A DNA stretch of 5,310 bases from Flavobacteriales bacterium (GCA_002710495.1 PAKE01000042.1:8600-13909), one strand, 5' to 3'; shown: positions 1 to 5,310, counted from the first letter of the stretch. Program-made: numbers and translations. Notes: generated from the sequence alone by a model not told the origin.

Positions 1-552
1 AATGCTGGAAGAAAAACACTATTACTTGGTGCAGATTTAAGAAGACCAAAATTATATAAAAATCTTGATTCAGATAATGCTATTGGATTATCAACAATTC
101 TTTCTGGAGAGCATTCAATTGAAGAATGTACTATTAAAAATATTGCAGAAAACTTGGATGTTATTGTTTCTGGTCCACTTCCTTTAAATCCATCAGATCT
201 TTTCTTAAGTGAAAATTTCGAGAATCTTATTAAAGATCTAAAAAGTAGATATGATAAGATTATTATTGATACTGCTCCTATTGGTTTGGTAGCAGATGCG
301 TATATGATTACAAAATATAGTGATGTAAATTTGTACGTAGTCAGACAAGATTACACACAAAAAGATGTATTACGATTTGTAAATGATTTATATGAGAACA
401 AGAGAATAGAGAATATTTATTTAGTTCTAAATGATGTAAGTTCTGGTAGTGGTGTATATGGTTACGGAAAGTATGGATACGGATATGGATATGGGTACGG
501 ATACGGATACGGTTCTTACGTAAGCAATACTGATTATTTTAATGAAGAGTAG
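1..552 (+). CDS. Wzc-type tyrosine autokinase, C-terminal part (5' truncated)
   Basis: This is the C-terminal 183 residues of a bacterial tyrosine (BY) kinase, the cytoplasmic ATPase domain of polysaccharide co-polymerases that control chain length and export of capsule or exopolysaccharide. The reading frame is open from base 1, so the start and the Walker A loop lie upstream; the TTG at 154 is an ordinary internal leucine codon. Visible motifs are Walker A' TLLLGADLRRP (visible residues 6-16), the PLPLNPSDLF segment typical of the family (about 59-68), and Walker B KIIIDTAPIGLVADA (86-100). The C-terminus is a tyrosine cluster: 11 Tyr between visible residues 153 and 179, mostly strict Tyr-Gly alternation. 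In BY-kinases this tail is trans-autophosphorylated, and its phosphorylation state governs oligomerisation. It stops 9 nt before the sialic-acid-type synthase gene, which fits a polysaccharide operon. Soluble CapB/YwqD-type kinases have the same domain, so the presence of the membrane part cannot be judged here. Confidence 0.93.
   Translation, partial: NAGRKTLLLGADLRRPKLYKNLDSDNAIGLSTILSGEHSIEECTIKNIAENLDVIVSGPLPLNPSDLFLSENFENLIKDLKSRYDKIIIDTAPIGLVADAYMITKYSDVNLYVVRQDYTQKDVLRFVNDLYENKRIENIYLVLNDVSSGSGVYGYGKYGYGYGYGYGYGYGSYVSNTDYFNEE
457..513 (+). repeat. Hexameric GGATAY tract encoding the Tyr-Gly tail
   Basis: Bases 475-510 hold six in-frame copies of a six-base unit, GGA-TAC or GGA-TAT (one copy begins GGG). 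Looser Tyr/Gly codons flank it on both sides (457-474 and 511-513). The unit equals two codons, so gain or loss of copies changes the number of tyrosines without shifting the frame. The mix of TAT and TAC shows the array is not perfectly homogeneous. It makes up the phosphorylatable tail of the kinase. Confidence 0.85.
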
Positions 553-561
553 ATGAAGTAA
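553..561 (+). other. Minimal ATG-AAG-TAA reading frame between kinase and synthase genes
   Basis: The 9-nt gap between the kinase stop (550-552) and the synthase start (562) is exactly ATG AAG TAA, in the frame of the kinase gene. It places a start codon directly after one stop and another stop directly before the next start. It is probably only a spacer over which terminating ribosomes reinitiate. The segment has no clear Shine-Dalgarno sequence; GAAGAG at 544-549 is weak and awkwardly placed. No functional peptide is claimed. Confidence 0.3.
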
Positions 562-1437
562 ATGAAAAGTAATTATAAAAATCCTATGGTTATTGCAGAA
601 ATTGGATGTAATCATAAAGGAGAAATAAATATTGCAAAACAACTACTTAAGGTTGCTTCAGAAAGTGGAGTAGAGGTTGCTAAATTCCAGAAAAGAAATA
701 ATAAAGAATTACTAACTGAAAAGCAATATAACGATCCCCATCCAAATCCTATCCATTCTTATGGAGATACTTATGGTGAGCATAGAGAGTACTTGGAATT
801 TGATATAAATCAGCATAAAGAATTAAAAACACACACTGAGAGTTTAGGAATTATTTATTCCTCATCTGTTTGGGATACAACTTCTGCAAAGGAAATTATA
901 AGTCTAAATCCACAACTTATAAAAGTACCATCTGCTTGTAATAATCATTTTGAGATGCTTAAAGTATTAAGAGATGACTATCTAGGTGAGGTCCATATTT
1001 CTTTTGGTATGACTACTAAAGAAGAGGAAGAACAAATTGTTTCTTTTTTTGAAGAAAATAATCAAGCAAAAAGATTGGTTCTATATTCCTGTATTTCTGG
1101 TTATCCAGTTCCGTTTGAGGATATTTGTATGTTAGAAATAGTTAGAATAAAAGAGAAATTTCAGAACAGGGTAAAATCAATTGGATTTTCTGGTCATCAT
1201 CTAGGCATTGCAGTTGATGTAGCGGCATATACCTTAGGTGCAGAATGGATAGAAAGACATTTCACTTTAGATAGAACCTGGAAAGGAACCGATCATTCTG
1301 CTTCTTTGGAACCAACAGGACTCAGAAAATTATCTAGAGATTTAAAAGCTACACATAAATCTCTTAATTACAAACAATCTGATATTTTGGATATTGAAAA
1401 AGTACAAAGAGATAAACTTAAATTTAGAAGAAAATGA
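562..1437 (+). CDS. Short NeuB/NANS-type nonulosonate (sialic acid or KDN, likely 9-phosphate) synthase
   Basis: PEP-dependent aldolase-type synthase that condenses PEP with a mannose or ManNAc-type sugar to form a nine-carbon 2-keto acid. It is a TIM-barrel of the NeuB family. Visible motifs: IAEIGCNHKG (residues 11-20, with Glu13), AKFQK (40-44), TYGEHREYLEF (70-80), SACNN (124-128), GFSGHH (208-213), ERHFTLDRTWKGTDHSASLEP (231-251). His212 and His233 match the metal-binding histidines of Neisseria NeuB. The TYGEH and TWKGTDHSASLEP segments look, from memory, more like vertebrate NANS, which uses 6-phosphorylated sugars, than Campylobacter NeuB1. At 291 residues it is about 50 short of typical NeuB: it ends in the linker where the C-terminal SAF domain would begin. 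The usual SG(E/D)xNN motif is shortened to SACNN. ATG562 was chosen because it follows the upstream stop closely; ATG586 is possible. It overlaps the CMP-synthetase gene by 4 nt (ATGA). Exact substrate (Neu5Ac, KDN or other) is unresolved. Confidence 0.88.
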   Translation: MKSNYKNPMVIAEIGCNHKGEINIAKQLLKVASESGVEVAKFQKRNNKELLTEKQYNDPHPNPIHSYGDTYGEHREYLEFDINQHKELKTHTESLGIIYSSSVWDTTSAKEIISLNPQLIKVPSACNNHFEMLKVLRDDYLGEVHISFGMTTKEEEEQIVSFFEENNQAKRLVLYSCISGYPVPFEDICMLEIVRIKEKFQNRVKSIGFSGHHLGIAVDVAAYTLGAEWIERHFTLDRTWKGTDHSASLEPTGLRKLSRDLKATHKSLNYKQSDILDIEKVQRDKLKFRRK

Positions 1438-2576
1438 GTGTAATTGCATTTATACCAGCTAGATTTGGTAGTAAATCAATTCCAGAAAAAAACATTAAAT
1501 ATTTTTGTGGAAAGCCACTTATTTATTGGAATTTAGATGAATTACAAAAATCTGATGTAGATGAAATTGTGGTTGCAACAGATTCGGATAATATAAAATT
1601 AGTTGTAGAATCATTTAAATTTTCAAAGGTTAAGGTTTATGACAGAAGTTCTGAGAATTCTCAAGACACTTCTTCTACAGAGTCGGTGATGATAGAGTAT
1701 ATTAATTCTTCTGATCTATCAGGTTCGGATACTTTTATGTTGGTTCAGGCTACTTCACCTTTTACTCAGACTAGTCATTTTAATGAGGGATTAGAACTTT
1801 TTAATAATCATGACTCCGTACTTTCTTGCTGTATTTCTAAAAAATTTACTTGGAAAGAAGATGGACAAGCGTTAAATTATGATATTTATAATAGACCAAG
1901 AAGACAAGACTATAAAGGTGGTCTAATTGAAAATGGAGCGTTTTATATAAGTTCAGTTTCTGATATTAAAGAAACAGGGAATAGAATCTCTGGTAAGATA
2001 GGTATTTACCAAATGCCTAAATATACTTGTACGGAGATTGATGAGATAGAAGATTGGATTGTTGCAGAATCTTTAATGAGAAGATTTTTTTTTAATCATA
2101 AAAAACGAGATTTCTCAAAAATTAAATTATTTCTTTCTGATGTAGATGGAGTGCTTACAGATGCCGGAATGTATTACACGGAGAATGGTGATGAATTCAA
2201 AAAATTCTGTACTTATGATGGTATGGGTATGCAACTTCTTCAGAAGTCTGGTATTAAGGTAGGTATACTAACTTCTGAAGATAAGCAGATAAATAGAAGA
2301 AGATCTGAGAAATTGAATTTAGACTTTGATTTTCATGGGGCTACAGATAAATTACAAATTGTAAAAGACTTATGTAAAAGTGAAAAAATCACATTAAATG
2401 AAGTTGCGTATATTGGTGATGATATTAATTGTTTTGAACTCTTATCCAATGTTGGTATTGCCTCATGTCCGGAAAATTCAATGGAGAAAATTAAATCTAT
2501 TCCAAATATAATACAATTAACTAAAAGTGGAGGAGAGGGAGCTGTAAGAGAGTTAGCTGAACTAATACTTTCCTAA
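1434..2576 (+). CDS. CMP-nonulosonate cytidylyltransferase fused to KdsC-type HAD phosphatase
   Basis: Two-domain enzyme of 380 residues. Residues 1 to about 215 are a NeuA/CMAS-type cytidylyltransferase that activates a sialic-acid-like sugar with CTP: nucleotide-binding IPARFGSKSIPEKN (7-20), LVQATSPF (103-110), RRQ plus ENGAFYI (156-172), and EIDEIEDW (201-208). Residues about 229-380 form a C0-class HAD phosphatase like KdsC: motif I DVDGVLTD (236-243, Asp236 nucleophile and Asp238 acid/base), motif II LTS (279-281), motif III Lys306, motif IV GDDINC (328-333), and the KdsC-type tail GGEGAVRE (366-373). From memory, the HAD part resembles the B. thetaiotaomicron KDN-9-phosphate phosphatase. 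The expected role is removal of the 9-phosphate from the synthase product, then CMP transfer. The order of domains is that of vertebrate CMAS. Odd points: motif IV ends in Cys where many relatives have Asp, and a 9-T run codes Phe218-220 in the linker. It starts inside the synthase stop and ends 1 nt before the sulfotransferase. Confidence 0.9.
   Translation: MSVIAFIPARFGSKSIPEKNIKYFCGKPLIYWNLDELQKSDVDEIVVATDSDNIKLVVESFKFSKVKVYDRSSENSQDTSSTESVMIEYINSSDLSGSDTFMLVQATSPFTQTSHFNEGLELFNNHDSVLSCCISKKFTWKEDGQALNYDIYNRPRRQDYKGGLIENGAFYISSVSDIKETGNRISGKIGIYQMPKYTCTEIDEIEDWIVAESLMRRFFFNHKKRDFSKIKLFLSDVDGVLTDAGMYYTENGDEFKKFCTYDGMGMQLLQKSGIKVGILTSEDKQINRRRSEKLNLDFDFHGATDKLQIVKDLCKSEKITLNEVAYIGDDINCFELLSNVGIASCPENSMEKIKSIPNIIQLTKSGGEGAVRELAELILS
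2085..2093 (+). repeat. 9-T homopolymer at the junction of the two fused domains
   Basis: Nine consecutive T code Phe218-Phe220, between the cytidylyltransferase and phosphatase domains. The frame reads T TTT TTT AAT at 2087-2096, a U-UUU-UUU slippery arrangement. A -1 shift (or one extra T) is followed at once by TAA at 2093-2095. A +1 shift (or one lost T) reaches TAG at 2143-2145, just past the HAD nucleophile codon at 2139-2141. Either way only the cytidylyltransferase would be made. The run is seen directly; slippage is inference. Confidence 0.6.
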
Positions 2577-2577
2577 A

Positions 2578-3351
2578 ATGAAAATCTGGAGAGATATAAA
2601 GGATTTTATACTATCGTATTATTATCCAAAAAGGCAGTTTTTTTTGGTTTCTTTCCCAAAAACAGGTCGTACTTGGTTGCTTTATATGGTTAATCAAATG
2701 AAAGAACAAAGCAATCATATATTAAAAAAAGAGAGATATTTTATTTTTAATGAACATGATAATTCAGAGATAATACTTGAAGATGGAACTAGAAATAATC
2801 CTTTAGATGTTTTTAAGTTTACCTCGAGATTTAGATACAAAAGAGGGAAGATTATTTTCTTAGTTAGGGATCCTAGGGATGTAATTGTTTCTCATTTTTA
2901 TCAGGTTACAAAAAGGTCAAAGAACCCCTTTGTTTTTAATTCTATTTCAGAATTTGTTAAAGATGATATCTTAGGGTTTAAAAGAATAATTCATTTTTAT
3001 AATTTATGGCAAAAAAATAAAGATATTCCTCAGGATTTTCTATTAGTCTCCTACGAAAATCTGATAAAGAATGGAGTTCAGGAATTACAGATAATCAATG
3101 ATTTCCTAGAAATAAATATTTCAAAAGAAAGTGTCAGATGTATATATGAAGAATCTTCTGCAAGTAAAATGCGAGATAAAGAAATAAATAATAAATTGGA
3201 GGGATTTAATGATTTTGGAAAAAGTGAAAACCAATTAAAAGTAAGAAATGCCAAGATTGGAGGATATAAATCAGAGTTGTCAGATGATGATATTTTATTC
3301 TGTAATAATGAGATGGAAAAATTGAATAGTTATTTTAATTATAAAATATGA
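2578..3351 (+). CDS. PAPS-dependent sulfotransferase domain protein
   Basis: Likely transfers sulfate from PAPS (3'-phosphoadenosine-5'-phosphosulfate) to a hydroxyl of a carbohydrate. It has the sulfotransferase P-loop-like fold in 257 residues: 5'-phosphosulfate loop SFPKTGRTW (residues 25-33, Lys28), 3'-phosphate motif FLVRDPRDVIVSHFY (94-108, Arg97 and Ser105), SYENL (158-162), and the C-terminal PAPS-binding RNAKIGGYK (223-231). The canonical Thr-His-x-Pro segment of cytosolic sulfotransferases is not evident; His60 in NEHDNSE is my best candidate for the catalytic base, resembling the T-H-D segment of bacterial relatives. No signal peptide or clear membrane span, so action in the cytoplasm is expected. 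It starts 1 nt after the CMP-synthetase stop and overlaps the next gene by 4 nt (ATGA), so it should be co-translated with the pathway. Acceptor is unknown: the nonulosonate itself, another residue of the repeat unit, or a lipid-linked intermediate. Confidence 0.88.
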   Translation: MKIWRDIKDFILSYYYPKRQFFLVSFPKTGRTWLLYMVNQMKEQSNHILKKERYFIFNEHDNSEIILEDGTRNNPLDVFKFTSRFRYKRGKIIFLVRDPRDVIVSHFYQVTKRSKNPFVFNSISEFVKDDILGFKRIIHFYNLWQKNKDIPQDFLLVSYENLIKNGVQELQIINDFLEINISKESVRCIYEESSASKMRDKEINNKLEGFNDFGKSENQLKVRNAKIGGYKSELSDDDILFCNNEMEKLNSYFNYKI

Positions 3352-4451
3352 TAAGGTTTCTTAAATCTTTTATTTTTTTTTTAAGGCTTCTTGTTGTAAA
3401 GAGATATGTAGATGTTATTTTGTATGCACCTCAACATTTTAATAGAGGTAAAGATGGTTCTAATGAATATTTCAAAGCAATAATAGATGTGTTAGAGTCA
3501 AATAATATATCTTATATCTCTTTCGATGAACCTGATTACATAACGAAATCAAGAAATAATAAAGATAGCATTCCTTTTGATTTTATTTATTTAGTTATTC
3601 TTATTCTTAGAAGATTATATAGTACAGAAATGAACTGTATTGTAAAGGATCAGAAGGTCGGGAGTTTTTTGTCAAAGACTTTTTTAAGAAAATTAAAATT
3701 TAAAAATTATATTGTTTTGTCTCAAAGTATGTTGTCTGTTTTTAGAGGAATAAATAATAATGCTAGATTATTTGATTTACAACATGGAATAATTTATTCG
3801 GATAAAGAAAGTTATATTAAAAACAATATTGCTAACTTAAAATTATCAGAGAACAATGTAAAATTATTAGTGGTAGGAGAGGGATTTAAAGAGATCTTAG
3901 AGGCGGCGGATTCTTCCAATTATTTTAAAAAGAATATTCATGTAATTGGATCAAAAAAACATAAAACTTTTTCTCATACGCACCCTAACAGATCTGTTTT
4001 AGTAACTCTTCAAATTACAGAAGATCATACTAAAGAGCAAAATCAGAAACTATTAGATGAGATAATAAATATGGTTAATTCTCATGATGATTTGGTATTT
4101 TATATTAGAAGTCATCCTAGGTTTAAAAATGACTTAGATGTATCTGAACTTTTTAAGAAAACGAATGTTGCTCCAAAAGATTTAATAAATTGTTTTAGAG
4201 ATTGCTCTATTCATGTAACCTCATACTCTACCACTACATTTGAGTGTGCTGAGTTTGGTATTCCAACAGTATTTCTTAAGTCTTTAAAGGATAATTTTAA
4301 TATGTTTGAGAATGAGTTTAAGTACCCGTTTGACGATACTTTAAAAGATGTCTTCTTAAATTACAAAAGATATTCTGATGAAGTAATAAATTGGAGAGAA
4401 AGATTTTATTCTGAATTTGATGAAAAAAAATTTATATTTTCACTAAAATGA
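3348..4451 (+). CDS. GT-B-like glycosyltransferase, candidate sialyltransferase
   Basis: Protein of 367 residues that I cannot assign to a named gene. The C-terminal half has the layout of the nucleotide-binding domain of GT-B enzymes: DLQHGIIYSD (residues 143-152), IHVIGSKKH (197-205), YIRSHPRFKND (252-262), and TSYSTTTFECAEFGIPTVFL (291-310). An HP pair (256-257) followed by a Ser/Thr cluster (292-297) is the arrangement reported for the CMP-binding site of bacterial sialyl- and polysialyltransferases (GT38, GT52, GT80 groups). The (D/E)-(D/E)-G motif of those enzymes is only half matched by K35-D36-G37. QHG plus HP patterns also occur in other GT-B-like proteins such as CDP-glycerol glycerophosphotransferases and capsule-export-linked transferases, so the donor is inference from the CMP-sugar genes upstream. 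A hydrophobic N-terminal stretch (about 4-26) may attach it to the inner membrane. It overlaps both neighbours by 4 nt. A 10-T run covers codons 9-12. Confidence 0.6.
   Translation: MIRFLKSFIFFLRLLVVKRYVDVILYAPQHFNRGKDGSNEYFKAIIDVLESNNISYISFDEPDYITKSRNNKDSIPFDFIYLVILILRRLYSTEMNCIVKDQKVGSFLSKTFLRKLKFKNYIVLSQSMLSVFRGINNNARLFDLQHGIIYSDKESYIKNNIANLKLSENNVKLLVVGEGFKEILEAADSSNYFKKNIHVIGSKKHKTFSHTHPNRSVLVTLQITEDHTKEQNQKLLDEIINMVNSHDDLVFYIRSHPRFKNDLDVSELFKKTNVAPKDLINCFRDCSIHVTSYSTTTFECAEFGIPTVFLKSLKDNFNMFENEFKYPFDDTLKDVFLNYKRYSDEVINWRERFYSEFDEKKFIFSLK
3373..3382 (+). repeat. 10-T homopolymer at codons 9-12 of the GT-B gene
   Basis: Ten consecutive T span the codons ATT TTT TTT TTA just after the start of the gene. 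Loss of one T would read ATT TTT TTT TAA, an immediate stop after codon 11. Gain of one T would shift the frame to a TAA at 3440-3442. This is the geometry of a slipped-strand ON/OFF switch. In such an AT-rich sequence a run of this length can also arise by chance, so switching is inference. Confidence 0.55.
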
Positions 4452-5310
4452 GGAAAAAGAAAATATTTTTAGGAGGTTATATTGATTATCTTAATGCTCA
4501 GAATATTAACTGTAAATCAATTGCTACACATCTAGATAAGAATATATTTGAGGTTTATACAATGAGATTCTCAAATAATAATTATGAATTAATTCCTGGG
4601 GTAAGTATTTTTAATTGTTTTAAACCATATAAAATTTCTATTACTATAGCAATGATTTTGGGTTTGGTCAGATGTGATATTGCATATTTTCCTAAGCATT
4701 TAGATACACCAAATTGGTTGTTGAAATTTGCAAGAATTCTAAGAAAACCTGTGTTTACTACTGTCGAGATGAATATGTGTGACAGAAGTAAATTAAATTT
4801 AATTGATAATTTTGGAGATGTTCATAAGATGAAAAGACACTTTGATTTAATCCCATATGTTTATGGTATTTCTAAGTTTATTATTTGTAAATCTACTTGT
4901 GGAGTTAAGTTACAGAAGAATCCTTTATATCTTGGAGTTGAAAATGAGAATTTTTTTTATAAAGAAAGTGAATCATTAAAAAATATTGTGTTTATAGGTA
5001 GTTTGATACAAAGAAAGAATATAGAAGAATTTTTTAAGCTTGCTAAGAAATTTCCCAATCTTAATTTTCATGTTATTGGAAATAAAAAATATCTTAAATT
5101 TTACAGAAAGATAAATTATAAAGATGATTGGGAAAATAAAACTAAAAAAAATATAGAGTTAGATTTTCTAGATAATATTACCTTACATGGGACTTTGAAT
5201 CGTGATAATTTGCCAAAATTATTGAAAAACATGGATTTGATGTTCCTCCCATCAAGGTCAGAGGGATTTCCAAAAGTAATATTAGAAGCAGCTGCTAGTG
5301 GAGTTCCCTC
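4448..5310 (+). CDS. GT4-family glycosyltransferase, N-terminal part (3' truncated)
   Basis: Open frame of 287 complete codons from ATG4448, with no stop before the window ends. It is a retaining GT-B glycosyltransferase of the GT4 (glycosyl transferases group 1) type, which adds a sugar from a nucleotide-sugar donor onto a growing glycan at the cytoplasmic face of the membrane. The N-terminal acceptor domain begins KKKIFLGGYIDYLNAQNI (residues 3-20); the donor domain starts at IVFIGSLIQRKNIEEFF (180-196), where Lys190 sits in the usual R/K position. NLNFHVIGNKK follows (204-214), then LHGTLNRDNLPKLL (246-259), and the diagnostic E-x7-E motif in SRSEGFPKVILEAAASG (269-285; Glu272 and Glu280). 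About 60-90 residues are probably missing at the C-terminus. The start overlaps the upstream stop by 4 nt (ATGA), matching two other junctions in the operon. Donor and acceptor cannot be predicted from sequence alone. Confidence 0.88.
   Translation, partial: MRKKKIFLGGYIDYLNAQNINCKSIATHLDKNIFEVYTMRFSNNNYELIPGVSIFNCFKPYKISITIAMILGLVRCDIAYFPKHLDTPNWLLKFARILRKPVFTTVEMNMCDRSKLNLIDNFGDVHKMKRHFDLIPYVYGISKFIICKSTCGVKLQKNPLYLGVENENFFYKESESLKNIVFIGSLIQRKNIEEFFKLAKKFPNLNFHVIGNKKYLKFYRKINYKDDWENKTKKNIELDFLDNITLHGTLNRDNLPKLLKNMDLMFLPSRSEGFPKVILEAAASGVP

Noticed and set aside
154..156. TTG as a possible start of a short protein in the kinase frame
   Set aside because: The frame is open back to base 1 and the upstream codons encode the family's Walker A' motif, so TTG is an internal leucine.
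457..513. Repeat array as a CRISPR or mobile-element signal
   Set aside because: The unit is six bases, in frame and coding for alternating Tyr-Gly; there are no spacers, and it matches the known tyrosine tail of BY-kinases.
427..642. Minus-strand open frame of 71 codons opposite the kinase tail and synthase start
   Set aside because: It lies opposite two genes with clear family motifs. Its Val/Ser-rich and Ile/Ser-rich sequence is the reverse complement of the Tyr-Gly repeat, and it has no recognisable domain.
2085..2100. T-run as a possible intrinsic terminator
   Set aside because: I see no GC-rich hairpin directly upstream, and the run lies inside a coding frame with conserved protein motifs on both sides.
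4423..4430. 8-A run near the 3' end of the GT-B gene as another switch
   Set aside because: It falls within the last ten codons, where a frameshift would change only the tail, and A runs of 7-8 are common across this AT-rich window.
4471..4476. AGGAGG resembling a strong Shine-Dalgarno site
   Set aside because: It lies inside the GT4 gene as part of its conserved N-terminal segment (Leu-Gly-Gly), has no ATG at a suitable distance, and the organism appears not to use Shine-Dalgarno sites.

Overview
This window is a fully coding, single-strand (+) stretch of a surface-polysaccharide (capsule/O-antigen type) biosynthesis operon. It is very AT-rich and the start codons have no convincing Shine-Dalgarno sequence. 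It opens with a bacterial tyrosine kinase whose tail is an uninterrupted Tyr-Gly repeat. Together these traits suggest a member of the Bacteroidota, most likely a flavobacterium; this assignment is inference, as no marker gene is present.

Layout: (1) 1-552, 3' part of a Wzc-type BY-kinase (start lies outside the window). (2) 562-1437, a short NeuB/NANS-type nonulosonate synthase without the usual C-terminal SAF (antifreeze-like) domain. (3) 1434-2576, a fusion of a CMP-nonulosonate cytidylyltransferase with a KdsC-type HAD phosphatase. (4) 2578-3351, a PAPS-dependent sulfotransferase. (5) 3348-4451, a GT-B-like protein with sialyltransferase-like HP and Ser/Thr motifs. (6) 4448-5310, the 5' part of a GT4 glycosyltransferase, running off the end. 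Junctions are 9 nt, 4-nt overlap (ATGA), 1 nt, 4-nt overlap and 4-nt overlap. There is no room for internal promoters or terminators, and no RNA gene, mobile element or CRISPR array was seen.

How the genes fit together: the synthase condenses a (probably 6-phosphorylated) mannose or ManNAc-type sugar with PEP. The HAD domain of the fusion would remove the resulting 9-phosphate and its cytidylyltransferase domain would make the CMP-sugar. This is the order used by animals (NANS, NANP, CMAS) and by the Bacteroides thetaiotaomicron KDN pathway, here reduced to two overlapping genes. The GT-B protein is a candidate for the transferase that uses the CMP-sugar, the GT4 enzyme would add another sugar, the sulfotransferase would add sulfate to the glycan, and the BY-kinase would govern chain length and export. 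The result would be a sulfated, sialic-acid-like surface glycan.

Points for a second look: the compact phosphatase-fused CMP-nonulosonate pathway; a 9-T run exactly at the junction of the two fused domains, where a -1 slip gives an immediate stop; a 10-T run at codons 9-12 of the putative sialyltransferase; the missing acidic residue in the synthase SG(E/D)xNN motif; and the DNA repeat coding the tyrosine tail.
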